Shown here one piece after another: positions 25,822 to 35,410 of a stretch of DNA of 64,000 bases. Source of the DNA: DAOVXM01 sp963746255 (GTDB taxonomy: Bacteria; Chloroflexota; Anaerolineae; Anaerolineales; UBA4823); NCBI GenBank assembly GCA_963746255.1, contig CAVVAJ010000007.1, positions 558,001-622,000 on the forward strand. The letters are read 5' to 3'. A program made the translations under genes and the position numbers. The notes under the pieces are model-generated. The model had not been told where the DNA came from and did no database searches. It was given only the letters and a program-made list of their open reading frames with translations. The stretch's first letter is position 1. Each line of letters begins with the position of its first letter.

Positions 25822-27546
25822 TCACTCGATAACTAGGCTGGCTTCGGCGAGGACAACTGGATCATGGGGGATGGATTGGTAGTAACTGCCGAATCGTTTT
25901 GCTTCTAAAGATTCCAGCTGAGCGATATTTTCTGCCCACCTGTAACCGATCGCTTGGTAAAGCAGCTGCACATCTACTCGGAACGGTAGCTCATAACCTG
26001 TTACATCGATCTCATACCTGATTTTGTCGCCATTCGCTTGGAAGTTTTCATCATCGCTGGCGAAACCATAGACTGCGATATCGTCCGGGGCAGTTCTTTT
26101 ATCATACCCAGACGGTAGCAATCGGTTATCTTTTTGGTACCCGGCACTGCGCAGCAGCTCTGTCGTCACTTCACCTGTTGCATCGTGGAGAATCGTCTCA
26201 TAGATTTGTACTTGATCAGGGGAGTTGATAATTTCATAATGGGGTTCGTATTTCTTAGCTTCGAGATCATTGTCATTCCCAGCGATGGATCCATCCAAGT
26301 TGACAGCTCCCGATGAAAAGACCAGCTGGTTATTTGCGTCATACACATCTAATTTCACCCAGACGCGACGCGATGGGTAGCCTGTTGGCAGTTTGTGCCC
26401 AACTAGACTCTCTAAGCTCACATCCGCAGATAGGCTGCCCGCATTGAGAACTGCTTCATCGATCTGTATTGTCGCTGTGTTGTTCTGAAGCTGTTCCTTC
26501 GCGCGTGCGATTGCCTGGTCGATATGTTGGCTGGAGGCTGTCACCCCAATCTCTTCTCCAAAGTATCGAAGGATCAGCAGGCCTTCCGTATTGCCGCCGA
26601 CTAATTCATGCTGTGAGAATTGATTGCGTGGTGGTCCGCCTGTGATCGATAACTGGATGTCACCATCAACCACGGGCATATGGCAATCTTGACAGGATTT
26701 GGTATCAACAAAGGAACTGTTTAGCCATTCGATATTTGTCATTTGTTCCGGAAACTCTCCCAGGATTTCACTGTTTTCATCGATTGTCGGCGTGTAAAGG
26801 ACATGGCAGGTGCCGCACAACTCTGATTTTTGGATGTGCAGACTCTGGGCGGGTATGAACCCTGAAGCGGATTGCATCTGATCAGCCTGACCTTTTGATA
26901 CCTGGTATGGACCGTAGTTCAATCGCTCACCCGTAGGTATGTCTGGGTTGATTACATACCCGCCGCTGAAACTCTCCACATCACCCAGGTTTTCGTTTTC
27001 AATTTGGTGGCACAGCGTGCAGGACACCCCATCGTCAGCTAATCCGTGGAGGGTGTGTTCCAGGTTGAGATAACCATCATCTAGGAGCTTCCCGTTTTTT
27101 CCATGGACAGCATCGGTAAACGTGGCCATCGGGGTGTGGCAGGTTGAACATTTGTCTTCTATAATCTCTTGATAGGCGGGGTTTTGTTCCACTTCATTCC
27201 GCACCGCAGCTTTCCAATAGGGGTCTCTGCTTGCATTCGCCATCATCGTTGCCCGCCAAGACGAATCTATCGATACATCCTTCCCGCTTTGGTCGGTGGT
27301 TTTACTATGGCAGGTCGCACACAAACCGGATCCAACAAAGTATTCACCTCGATTGATTGGCAGCGGTAGTTCTGGAAATGCGGTTGGTTCCTGCTGGACG
27401 TCATCACCGCCAATGGTTTCTGTCGGATGTACAGTATTCGGTACGCGTGTGGGTGGTTCTAATGCTTTTGTTGGCGTCTCTGGTTGGCTTGAGCAGGCAG
27501 TGATAAGAATTACAAGTAGGCAGAATATAGCAGCAATTTTCTGCAT
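25822..27546 (-). CDS. pentaheme c-type cytochrome lipoprotein
   Basis: 574 aa exported electron carrier or reductase. The signal peptide ends in lipobox LITAC (Cys18), followed by a Pro/Thr linker. Five CxxCH heme sites: CATCH (76-80), CSTCH (133-137), CTLCH (176-180), CGTCH (244-248), CQDCH (285-289). The set resembles cytochrome c554-like multiheme proteins. The C-terminal half, about residues 330-574, has no heme motif and looks beta-rich (VSLESLVGHKLPTGYPSRRV). Start ATG with GGAGG a few bases upstream. No cytochrome maturation genes are in the window. The electron acceptor is unknown; extracellular electron transfer or nitrogen-oxide reduction are both conceivable. Confidence 0.85.
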   Translation of the reverse strand: MQKIAAIFCLLVILITACSSQPETPTKALEPPTRVPNTVHPTETIGGDDVQQEPTAFPELPLPINRGEYFVGSGLCATCHSKTTDQSGKDVSIDSSWRATMMANASRDPYWKAAVRNEVEQNPAYQEIIEDKCSTCHTPMATFTDAVHGKNGKLLDDGYLNLEHTLHGLADDGVSCTLCHQIENENLGDVESFSGGYVINPDIPTGERLNYGPYQVSKGQADQMQSASGFIPAQSLHIQKSELCGTCHVLYTPTIDENSEILGEFPEQMTNIEWLNSSFVDTKSCQDCHMPVVDGDIQLSITGGPPRNQFSQHELVGGNTEGLLILRYFGEEIGVTASSQHIDQAIARAKEQLQNNTATIQIDEAVLNAGSLSADVSLESLVGHKLPTGYPSRRVWVKLDVYDANNQLVFSSGAVNLDGSIAGNDNDLEAKKYEPHYEIINSPDQVQIYETILHDATGEVTTELLRSAGYQKDNRLLPSGYDKRTAPDDIAVYGFASDDENFQANGDKIRYEIDVTGYELPFRVDVQLLYQAIGYRWAENIAQLESLEAKRFGSYYQSIPHDPVVLAEASLVIE

Positions 27547-27692
27547 GATTTCCTCCCAACAAAGGTGTTATGTCTTCCAGAATGTCATTTATTTAGCGTA
27601 CCAGAAAAGTTTATAAACTCCCAGTGTCAGATGTCACTCCCAGCAAAGAATCATCTAGTTTGAACAAATGGGTAAGATTATGCATGCGTCTA

Positions 27693-29153
27693 TTATGTTA
27701 GCGGGAATATTGCTGCAATGACCCAGCTTAAGAAGAGTGCACCGCTTAGGGCAAATGACCATTTTTGGCGGTAGGGGAGAGATGCCAATGAGTGCAGCCC
27801 GATGATGGCTGGTACTAGCGGCAGCAGGAGCAGCAAGATGGAAAACTCAGGCAATATGCGCAGCAATAAGAGCAATCCCCCCACCAACAGGATACAGTGC
27901 AGCAGCCACCATATACCCCACCGGAACTTAGTCGCTGGCAGCGCACTTTCGCCGATTGCCAGAAACCAGGGCATAATCAAGACGACACCAACTATCCATA
28001 TTATCAGCCGTTGGGGAATCAGCACCCACTGCAGCCAAACCAGCTGCCCCAACAACCCCACACTCAACCATAAAGCACCGAAAATTACGCCGCTTGCTGC
28101 GATTTCCTGCCAGCTAGGGTGCTCTAACTTGAAACGTAGTAAGGGAAGCGATATCAGTCCGGCTATCCCGAGCCACACCATAATTGCTCCCCCGACCGAT
28201 ATGCCGAAGAGCTCCGTCAAATTGATATTCACCAAATCGACAATCCAAAAGATCAGGGTTGCTCCGGCGGCTCCCGCTAGAAGGGCGGCGATACGTCTGG
28301 GAAATGGCAGTTTAGTTGCGGCAGTACTCGGAATCCGTGTGCTGAATGGTGCGAATGCTATCAATGCGATTATCGCTCCACAGACTGCAACTAGATACCA
28401 TCCGATTCGATAATCTGTGTAGCTGCGCGCGCCAAGCTGTTCGCCGAAAATACCATCCAACCAACTGCGTGCAGCTTGGTGCGCTGCGGGCGCGAAGAGT
28501 ATCGAAATATGCTCGACTAGGGGGATCACGACTAGTATGCGTCCTCTTCCTCGTGCTGTCGCCGTGTTCTCCCCTCCTGCTTGGAGCAGCAGCTCTTGGG
28601 CGGTTTGCAAAAACCGCGGCTCATTCGCCCCCGCCATTATTAGCATGTTCTGTGGCAGTTCGCTAGTCACTTGACGATTTACTGGCGATACCGCGATTGT
28701 CGCGATTGTTCCGGGGTGTTCATTGCCGAAATCCAATGCGACGCCGCTGCCCATCGAATGCCCTAGGATAGCTGTACGTCCCACTGGGATGCTGCGCTGG
28801 GCGGCGAGAGCGTTTAAGGCTGCTTCAGCATCAGTTAGCAGCTCTCCCGAGCGAAGCGGATTTGGGTTGCCACCATGCCCGGCAAAGTCCCACAGCACGG
28901 TATCATATCCTGCGTGTGCCAGGGTAAAAGCAAACGCGCGCATGATCACCCCCGAACCGGCGAATCCGTGACCAATTAATACCACCGGTCGGCTGTCAAT
29001 ATCAGGAATTTCTGGATAGATCCGGGTGACAGGTGTGTTCTCGGATGGTAGTTCGGTGATGTTCAAACCCTCAGAAGCCTGATCTATCCGCCATACCGCG
29101 AGTATGAAGAGCAGGATCCCTAACACACCCCAAACCCAGTGTGTGCGCTTCAT
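27693..29153 (-). CDS. alpha/beta hydrolase fused to a polytopic membrane domain
   Basis: 486 aa. An N-terminal membrane helix (VWGVLGILLFILAVW) leads to an alpha/beta hydrolase domain at about 50-235: VVLIGHGFAGSG supplies the oxyanion region, GHSMGSG (Ser133) the nucleophile elbow, and VIPLVEHISILF the likely catalytic His. From about residue 245 to the end there are some seven or eight hydrophobic helices. The hydrolase part should face outside. An esterase or lipase acting at the membrane is the simplest reading. I know no named family for this fusion. It shares an intergenic region with the divergent ZIP transporter gene. Confidence 0.75.
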   Translation of the reverse strand: MKRTHWVWGVLGILLFILAVWRIDQASEGLNITELPSENTPVTRIYPEIPDIDSRPVVLIGHGFAGSGVIMRAFAFTLAHAGYDTVLWDFAGHGGNPNPLRSGELLTDAEAALNALAAQRSIPVGRTAILGHSMGSGVALDFGNEHPGTIATIAVSPVNRQVTSELPQNMLIMAGANEPRFLQTAQELLLQAGGENTATARGRGRILVVIPLVEHISILFAPAAHQAARSWLDGIFGEQLGARSYTDYRIGWYLVAVCGAIIALIAFAPFSTRIPSTAATKLPFPRRIAALLAGAAGATLIFWIVDLVNINLTELFGISVGGAIMVWLGIAGLISLPLLRFKLEHPSWQEIAASGVIFGALWLSVGLLGQLVWLQWVLIPQRLIIWIVGVVLIMPWFLAIGESALPATKFRWGIWWLLHCILLVGGLLLLLRILPEFSILLLLLPLVPAIIGLHSLASLPYRQKWSFALSGALFLSWVIAAIFPLT

Positions 29154-29355
29154 CTATTACCTCCCGATGAGTATCTATCCACAGCGATTAATTCGCAGTC
29201 AAGCATCATAGAGCTAGTATAAACCAGATACTATCAGCTGTGACCTCGCTCCGGTTGAGCCTGAAAATTGTGAGCCTGTTTTCACCCTTCCAATCATGCG
29301 TGCTATAATCAGCGCTATTCTATTAGCAAAACATTCTACATAGGAGGTGAATGAA

Positions 29356-30168
29356 TTGGTAGAATGGTTCCTTAATCTCTCTCCTGTTTACCAAGCTCTC
29401 CTCGCAACCGGTTTTACATGGTTCGTTACCGCCCTGGGAGCTGCCGCTGTATTCTTCTTCAAATCGATTAATCGCAAAGCTTTAGATGGTATGTTGGGCT
29501 TCGCGGCTGGAGTGATGATCGCGGCGAGCTTCTGGTCGCTGTTGGCACCTGCGATTGCGATGTCCGATGGATTGGGAAATTATAAATGGCTGCCTGCGTT
29601 GGTTGGATTTCTCCTAGGAGGAGCATTTCTGCTCTCTGTTGACAAGATCTTGCCGCACTTACACATCGGTTTTCCAGACGAAGAAGCTGAAGGTGTGAAA
29701 TCGAGTTTGCACCGTAGTATCCTGCTTGTCCTGGCGATCACGTTGCACAATTTTCCTGAGGGATTGGCAGTTGGTGTTGCTTTTGGTGCGGCTGCTTCGG
29801 GTGACTCGATCGAGTTAATCGGCGCTGCGATCGCTTTAGCAATCGGTATCGGCTTACAGAATTTTCCTGAGGGGATGGCTGTTTCTGTACCGCTGCGGCG
29901 TGAAGGGTTGTCTCGAATGCGTTCATTTCTCTATGGGCAGGCTTCGGGACTGGTTGAACCCATTGCAGGTGTTATTGGCGCAGTTGCAGTCATCTATATG
30001 CGCGTGATCCTGCCTTATGCATTAGCGTTTGCCGCAGGAGCCATGATCTTTGTTTGCGTGGAAGAGCTGATCCCCGAATCGCAGTTGGAAAAGAATACCG
30101 ACATTGCCACCATCGGGGCTATGCTGGGATTTGCGGTAATGATGACTCTGGATGTGGCTTTAGGTTGA
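29356..30168 (+). CDS. ZIP family metal transporter (GufA-type)
   Basis: Divalent metal (zinc-type) transporter with eight predicted helices. The family core is visible twice: LAITLHNFPEGLAVGVAFGA in helix 4 and GIGLQNFPEGMAVSVPL in helix 5, whose His, Asn and Glu residues line the metal path. The start is probably TTG at 29356, eight bases after AGGAGG; an in-frame GTG at 29347 overlaps that ribosome site. From TTG the protein is 270 aa. A loop between helices 3 and 4 (LPHLHIGFPDEEAEG) carries two His. It converges on and overlaps the TrmH gene by 9 bp. Confidence 0.9.
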   Translation: MVEWFLNLSPVYQALLATGFTWFVTALGAAAVFFFKSINRKALDGMLGFAAGVMIAASFWSLLAPAIAMSDGLGNYKWLPALVGFLLGGAFLLSVDKILPHLHIGFPDEEAEGVKSSLHRSILLVLAITLHNFPEGLAVGVAFGAAASGDSIELIGAAIALAIGIGLQNFPEGMAVSVPLRREGLSRMRSFLYGQASGLVEPIAGVIGAVAVIYMRVILPYALAFAAGAMIFVCVEELIPESQLEKNTDIATIGAMLGFAVMMTLDVALG

Positions 30169-30981
30169 TTGTGGGGGATCTAGGCGATCAAGCATGCTGT
30201 AAAGCAGTACACTAGCTGCTACCGCGAAATTGAGCGAAGAACCGTGACCATGCATAGGGAGGTTGATTACTTGCTTGCATAAAGCTGTTTGCTCGGGTGT
30301 CAGCCCATTTCGTTCACTGCCCAGCAATAATATTAATGGCTTATGATAGCTTTCCACTTGGCTGGCGGGTGTAGCCCCATGGGCTGATGAGCCATATAGG
30401 TTGTAATCATTCGCATTCACCCAATATATAAATTCAGCAAAGCTTGCCATGACTACTGGATACCAATATATTGCACCCATACTGGCGCGCACGGCACTGG
30501 GATGGAAGGGGTCAGTGCTTTCTCCGAGCAGGATCAACCCGCTTGCACTCACCGCGTCGATTGTCCTCAGCAGCGTGCCGACATTACCCGGGTCTTGTGG
30601 GGCAACTGCGGCTACTCCCCACGCGAAATTAGATACCGTCAGTTGACTGATGCTCATCTTCGGCTGGTGCACAACCGCAATGATCCCCTGTGGATTCTCC
30701 TTGGCGGCTAGTGTCTGAAAGACATCGCTCGCCGTTGGGAAACAGGGCACCCCTTTGCCCTCCTGTGAGTGGATGAGCTGGGTTGCGAAATCGCTGTGCA
30801 GAAAATCCGGGGCGTAGAATATCCCCTCAATTTTTATTCCAACTTGGCTGGCTTCCACCGCAGCTCCTACCAGGTGAATCCCTTCAACCAGGAACATCCC
30901 GGATGAATCCCGCCCTTTGTGGGTTCTAAGTGATCTAGCAAGTTTTATTTTCTGGTTTTGACGGCTGGTTATCAAACTCAT
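30160..30981 (-). CDS. TrmH/SpoU-family RNA 2'-O-methyltransferase
   Basis: 273 aa. It has an N-terminal substrate-binding domain (ITSRQNQKIKLARSLR, then GMFLVEGIHLV) and a SPOUT knot domain with the three family motifs: VAPQDPGNVGTLLRTIDAVS, LLLGSERNGLTPE and LPMHGHGSSLNFAVAASVLL. It transfers methyl from S-adenosylmethionine to a ribose 2'-OH of rRNA or tRNA; the N-terminal type resembles the 23S rRNA group. Its start overlaps the end of the upstream histidine kinase by 4 bp (ATGA), so the two are translationally coupled. Confidence 0.9.
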   Translation of the reverse strand: MSLITSRQNQKIKLARSLRTHKGRDSSGMFLVEGIHLVGAAVEASQVGIKIEGIFYAPDFLHSDFATQLIHSQEGKGVPCFPTASDVFQTLAAKENPQGIIAVVHQPKMSISQLTVSNFAWGVAAVAPQDPGNVGTLLRTIDAVSASGLILLGESTDPFHPSAVRASMGAIYWYPVVMASFAEFIYWVNANDYNLYGSSAHGATPASQVESYHKPLILLLGSERNGLTPEQTALCKQVINLPMHGHGSSLNFAVAASVLLYSMLDRLDPPQST

Positions 30982-32654
30982 TGTGCCCGGCGCGGTACCC
31001 AGGCTAGTACAGTCGTACCATCTTGGGGTGCTGAAGTGACATCTACATCTCCCCCAACTTTTCGGGCGCGGATATGCATATTCGAGAGACCATGCCCGAG
31101 CGTGATACTTGTTTTGTTAATATCGAATCCTTGCCCGTTATCGGACACCTCAAGCAGGACGCGGTCGCTAGTCTTCCACAGGGAAATGCGAGTCCTTCTT
31201 GCTTGGGAATGTTTTGCGGCATTTGCTAACGCTTCCTGGCAGATGTGGAACAGTGCGGTTGCATGCGAAGTGGGTAGGTAGGAGAGGTTATCCTCCGGTG
31301 CATTCAGATTTGCCTCAGATAGCGTGTTAGCGCGAAATTCATCGATCAGCTGACGAAGGCCATCCTTTAAGCTATCACCGGTAAATTGGTACGGCCGTAG
31401 GTCGAGAATATAGGACCGGATGTCCAAGATTGTTTTATTCAAGCCTTCGATAGCTTGTTCAATTCTCTGTTGGGACTTGATGGGATCTTCATTAACGGTT
31501 ACGCGGGCATAATCCAACGCCAAACCGACTGCATATATTGATTGGATAATCCCATCGTGCAGGTCCATCCCGATCCGCTCACGTTCTTCAAGGATCGCAC
31601 CACGGCGTGCTTGCCAGTGCAGGTTTGCATTCTCAATGGTGATACCAGTCCAGGTGCCAATTGAAGTCAGGATATCGATTTCTCGTTGTGTGAACCTGTG
31701 TTCATTCCGCGATGCAACACTCATGACACCGATTACTTCCCCACGGGCAGTTAAGGGAATACATGCAATACTTCGAATACCTGCTTCAACGACTGCAGGA
31801 CGCAGAAACTGCATATCTTGCTTGAGGTCTACGCATACTTGCGGCTGGCCGGATTCTGCGACTCTTCCGATATAGCCTTCCCCAATCTTAAAACGATTCT
31901 TTGTTAGGAATGCCTCAGCGTATTCCCCTCGATGGATTGCCATGCGGAAGTTGTGATCGTTATCTTCACGGAGAAAGATCTCACCAGCTTCGACATTGAG
32001 ATAGCTCATGACCCGCTGTAACGTTATGTCAAGTACTTGTTCGGCATCAAGGGTTGCTGTCAAGGAAGCCGCGATATCATTGATCAGCGTCAAGTCTTCG
32101 TTATGCCGGCTGAGGGTTTGGTCCCTCGCGATGAGATCTTCATACAAGCGTGCGTTGTTTATAGCAATGGCAGCATACGCAGCCAAAGTCTCAATGACGC
32201 GTTCATCCGCCTCAGTAAACTCTTGGTTGTCTTGTTTGTTCGTCAGGTATATTTGACCTAATAATCGCTCGCCGTGCAGGATGGGAACCCCCAGGAAGCT
32301 GCTCATATTCGGATGTCCTTGCGGGAAACCCTCGCTGTGAGAGTCTAGATGCAGGTTGGACACCCGGATCGTCCGGCGTTCTTTCTGCAGTGCGCCGATC
32401 ATCCCTCTACCTACGGGCGGGGCGCCGGTTTCATCGATTTCTTCCTGGCTCATCCCAACTGGGATAAATTTAACCAAATCTCCTTGCTCATCGACGACAC
32501 CCAAAGCAGCATAATTTGCCGTGACCTGTTCACGAGCTAACGTCACGATGCGTTCCAAGACATTTTCTAGCGACAAATCTCCTACAAGCTCAAGGCTTGC
32601 TTGGTGGAGCGCAGCGAGTCGTTCTTCGAGTTGTTCACGAGTTAATAGGATCAT
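30978..32654 (-). CDS. GAF-domain sensor histidine kinase (NarX/LiaS-type HisKA_3)
   Basis: 558 aa cytosolic sensor kinase. Two GAF domains (about 20-170 and 190-345) precede a HisKA_3 dimerisation segment RIGMDLHDGIIQSIYAVGLA with phospho-acceptor His366. The HATPase_c has NAAKHSQA (N box) and DNGQGF (G1). No transmembrane segment, so it senses a cytosolic ligand or redox state through the GAF domains. The cognate LuxR-type response regulator is not beside it; the only neighbour in the unit is the TrmH methyltransferase. ATG start at 32654. Confidence 0.9.
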   Translation of the reverse strand: MILLTREQLEERLAALHQASLELVGDLSLENVLERIVTLAREQVTANYAALGVVDEQGDLVKFIPVGMSQEEIDETGAPPVGRGMIGALQKERRTIRVSNLHLDSHSEGFPQGHPNMSSFLGVPILHGERLLGQIYLTNKQDNQEFTEADERVIETLAAYAAIAINNARLYEDLIARDQTLSRHNEDLTLINDIAASLTATLDAEQVLDITLQRVMSYLNVEAGEIFLREDNDHNFRMAIHRGEYAEAFLTKNRFKIGEGYIGRVAESGQPQVCVDLKQDMQFLRPAVVEAGIRSIACIPLTARGEVIGVMSVASRNEHRFTQREIDILTSIGTWTGITIENANLHWQARRGAILEERERIGMDLHDGIIQSIYAVGLALDYARVTVNEDPIKSQQRIEQAIEGLNKTILDIRSYILDLRPYQFTGDSLKDGLRQLIDEFRANTLSEANLNAPEDNLSYLPTSHATALFHICQEALANAAKHSQARRTRISLWKTSDRVLLEVSDNGQGFDINKTSITLGHGLSNMHIRARKVGGDVDVTSAPQDGTTVLAWVPRRAQ

Positions 32655-32927
32655 GGGTTTTCTACCACCCTGATATTTTACCGCATTTTAGATAGTTTTG
32701 GTCTCTAAAGGCCGAAACCACCGTGCGGTGCGAAGAGCGGGGAAGATCACTCGTTGTTATTTACGTGTAGCCGTATTTTTTCCAATATTAGTTAGGCTGA
32801 TAGTTTTTGGAAGCCGGCTACGGGTATATAATACTAGGCTTGCCGTCAGCAAAACGATTTTTATCGAGTCTATGCAAGAGTGAGAATTTCCACTTTATGT
32901 CGCTCGTTATAAAGTACTAGTAGAAAT

Positions 32928-34238
32928 ATGACCAATACTCAACCAAGTTCTCGGATCGCAGGGTTTTACAATCTTGACATTAATGAACGTTTAGATGCTC
33001 TCTCAGCGCGGCTGACCGAGACGGAATTAGCTCTCTTACGCAATGGCACTGGCTTGACTCCTGCTGATGCGGAACATATGGTTGAAAATGTAATCAGTGT
33101 TCATCCATTACCGCTCGGCTTGGCATTGAATTTCATCGTCAACGGCCGTGAGGTACTTGTTCCGATGGCTGTCGAAGAGCCTTCTGTTGTGGCGGGCGCA
33201 TCTTTTATGGCCAAGTTAGCCCGTCTGGGAGGTGGGTTCGTAGCTGAGGCCGACCCTCCGCTGATGATTGGGCAGATGCAGATTTTAGATGTCGTCGATC
33301 GCGAGGCTGCCCGCCGATCTTTGGTAAAACACCGTGAAGAATTATTAGCAGAAGTGGAAAACCTTGACCCACTGTTAAAGCAGCTGGGTGGGGGTCCCCG
33401 CGATATAGAGATCAGGACAATTGACGAATCGCCAATTGGGCCATTTCTCGTGCTGCACTTACTTTATGATGTACGGGATGCGATGGGTGCCAACGCAGTC
33501 AACACTGCCGTTGAATACCTGGCACCAAAAGTAGAGTCACTAACTGGTGGGCGGGTGCATTTACGCATCTTGTCTAACTTGGCGGATCACCGGTTAGCAC
33601 GCGCCACCTGCAGCATTCCCATCCCCACGCTTGAGTTCGGGCAGTTCTCGGGTGATGATGTCGCTGATGGGATCATTGCTGCTTGGGCTTTCGCTCAGTC
33701 TGATCCGTACCGAGCGGCCACACATAATAAAGGCATCATGAATGGTATTGACGCGGTCGTTTTGGCTACCGGAAATGATTGGCGCGCGGTTGAAGCCGGA
33801 GCGCACGCTTATGCTGCTAGGACTGGTCGTTATACATCCTTGAGCACTTGGCAAATCGATGCCCGGCATCATCTTGTGGGTAAACTTGAAATGCCGATGG
33901 CGGTAGGGATTGTTGGTGGAGCAACTAGAGTGCATCCGATTGCGCGTATTGCCTTGAAACTCATGGGCGTTAGCACTGCTGCCCAATTAGCCGAGATACT
34001 TGTTTCTGTTGGTTTGGCACAGAATCTCGCCGCTTTGCGCGCACTGGCTACCGAGGGTATCCAGCGCGGCCATATGAGTCTACATGCCCGACAGGTAGCG
34101 ATCGCCGCAGGCGCCCAAGGTGAGCAGATCGAAAAGGTCGCTCTACGGCTGGTCGAGACCGGCACGGTTAGAATAGACCAAGCACAAGCGATATTAGCTG
34201 GATTAATCATTGACAACAAACCCACGGATGCGCATTGA
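32928..34238 (+). CDS. hydroxymethylglutaryl-CoA reductase, class II
   Basis: 436 aa. Interconverts HMG-CoA and mevalonate with NAD(P)H. All class II catalytic residues are present and spaced as in the Pseudomonas mevalonii enzyme: Glu83 in MAVEEPSVVAGAS, Lys268 in HNKGIMNGIDAVV, Asp284 in TGNDWRAVEAG, and His386 in GHMSLHARQ. The N-terminus NLDINERLDAL and ENVISVHPLPLGLALNF are also typical. First gene of the mevalonate-entry operon; 81 bp to the synthase gene. A TATAAT at 32827-32832 is a candidate -10. With a synthase next door the direction is presumably biosynthetic. Confidence 0.93.
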   Translation: MTNTQPSSRIAGFYNLDINERLDALSARLTETELALLRNGTGLTPADAEHMVENVISVHPLPLGLALNFIVNGREVLVPMAVEEPSVVAGASFMAKLARLGGGFVAEADPPLMIGQMQILDVVDREAARRSLVKHREELLAEVENLDPLLKQLGGGPRDIEIRTIDESPIGPFLVLHLLYDVRDAMGANAVNTAVEYLAPKVESLTGGRVHLRILSNLADHRLARATCSIPIPTLEFGQFSGDDVADGIIAAWAFAQSDPYRAATHNKGIMNGIDAVVLATGNDWRAVEAGAHAYAARTGRYTSLSTWQIDARHHLVGKLEMPMAVGIVGGATRVHPIARIALKLMGVSTAAQLAEILVSVGLAQNLAALRALATEGIQRGHMSLHARQVAIAAGAQGEQIEKVALRLVETGTVRIDQAQAILAGLIIDNKPTDAH

Positions 34239-34319
34239 TGCAAAGCTCATCCCAGAAATGCACAATTTATTCATATGTGATTCTAAAGGAAAGAATATCT
34301 GACAGTATAGAAGAAGATT

Positions 34320-35396
34320 ATGGAAAAATCCCTAACAAATGAAATTCTATTAAAGCCAGATCGACCGGTTGGGATTGTTGGTTATGGTGCCTACGTTCCC
34401 CGCTACCGGCTGCCGGCCAGCGAGGTCGCTCGAATATGGACCGATGGGCAGGGAGCCTTACCTATCAAAGAGAAATCTGTTCCTGGCCTGGATGAAGATG
34501 TGGTTACGATGTCGATCGAGGCAGCCCGCAACGCTTTGAAGCGTGCCCAGCTTTCTCCAGAGGAGATACGCGCAGTTTGGGTCGGATCGGAATCGCATCC
34601 CTATGCGGTTAAACCCACCTCGACAATAGTAGCTGAGGCGATCGGCGCCGTACCCAATGTGCAGGCTGCCGATTGGCAGTTTGCGTGTAAAGCAGGCACC
34701 GAAGCCATGGTTGCAGCGATCGGTTTCGTCGGTTCAGGAATGGCAGATTACGCTTTGGCGATCGGTATGGATACCGCCCAGGGGCGTCCCGGTGATGCAT
34801 TGGAGTATACCGCCGGCGCAGGGGGCGCCGCGTACTTGCTGGGTCCCGCTGATCAATCGTTGGCTGTCATTGAGAGCACCTATTCCTATGTAACCGATAC
34901 GCCTGACTTCTGGCGGCGGGCTTACCAAAAGTATCCCGAACACGGGCAGCGTTTTACCGGTGAACCGGCATATTTCAAACACATCAACACAGCCGCTCAG
35001 GCATTGCTGGATGCCACGAATACTACCGCTCAAGATTACCGCTATGCCGTCTTCCACCAACCGAATACGAAGTTCCCACAAAGAGCCGCCGCCCAATTAG
35101 GTTTTAGTAAAGAGCAGATTGATATCGGCCTGCTCGTACCCGTCATTGGTAATACCTACGCCGGGGCAGCGATTATTGGGTTGACTGCGATACTTGATAT
35201 CGCGGAGCCCGGTGATCGTATACTGATGGTCTCATTTGGTTCGGGCGCTGGCTCTGATGTATTTGCGATTCGAGTTACCGATGCATTGCCAACAAAACGG
35301 GAATTGGCACCATATACCCAGGATTATATTTCCCGGCGCACTGAGATCGACTACGCAACCTATGCGCGCATGCGCGGTAAGTTGGTCACCAAATAG
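34320..35396 (+). CDS. hydroxymethylglutaryl-CoA synthase (archaeal type)
   Basis: 358 aa. Condenses acetyl-CoA with acetoacetyl-CoA to HMG-CoA. Thiolase-fold with active Cys123 in DWQFACKAGTEA, His246 in YAVFHQPNTKFP and a Glu in the GLDEDVVTMSIEAARNAL region. The IVGYGAYVPRYRL start and GNTYAGAAIIGLTAILD match the archaeal enzyme, which works in a complex with a thiolase and a DUF35 protein; both of those genes follow here in the archaeal order. ATG start, purine-rich AGAAGAAGA upstream. 14 bp to the thiolase-like gene. Confidence 0.93.
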   Translation: MEKSLTNEILLKPDRPVGIVGYGAYVPRYRLPASEVARIWTDGQGALPIKEKSVPGLDEDVVTMSIEAARNALKRAQLSPEEIRAVWVGSESHPYAVKPTSTIVAEAIGAVPNVQAADWQFACKAGTEAMVAAIGFVGSGMADYALAIGMDTAQGRPGDALEYTAGAGGAAYLLGPADQSLAVIESTYSYVTDTPDFWRRAYQKYPEHGQRFTGEPAYFKHINTAAQALLDATNTTAQDYRYAVFHQPNTKFPQRAAAQLGFSKEQIDIGLLVPVIGNTYAGAAIIGLTAILDIAEPGDRILMVSFGSGAGSDVFAIRVTDALPTKRELAPYTQDYISRRTEIDYATYARMRGKLVTK

Positions 35397-35410
35397 GTGG
35401 GAGATATATT

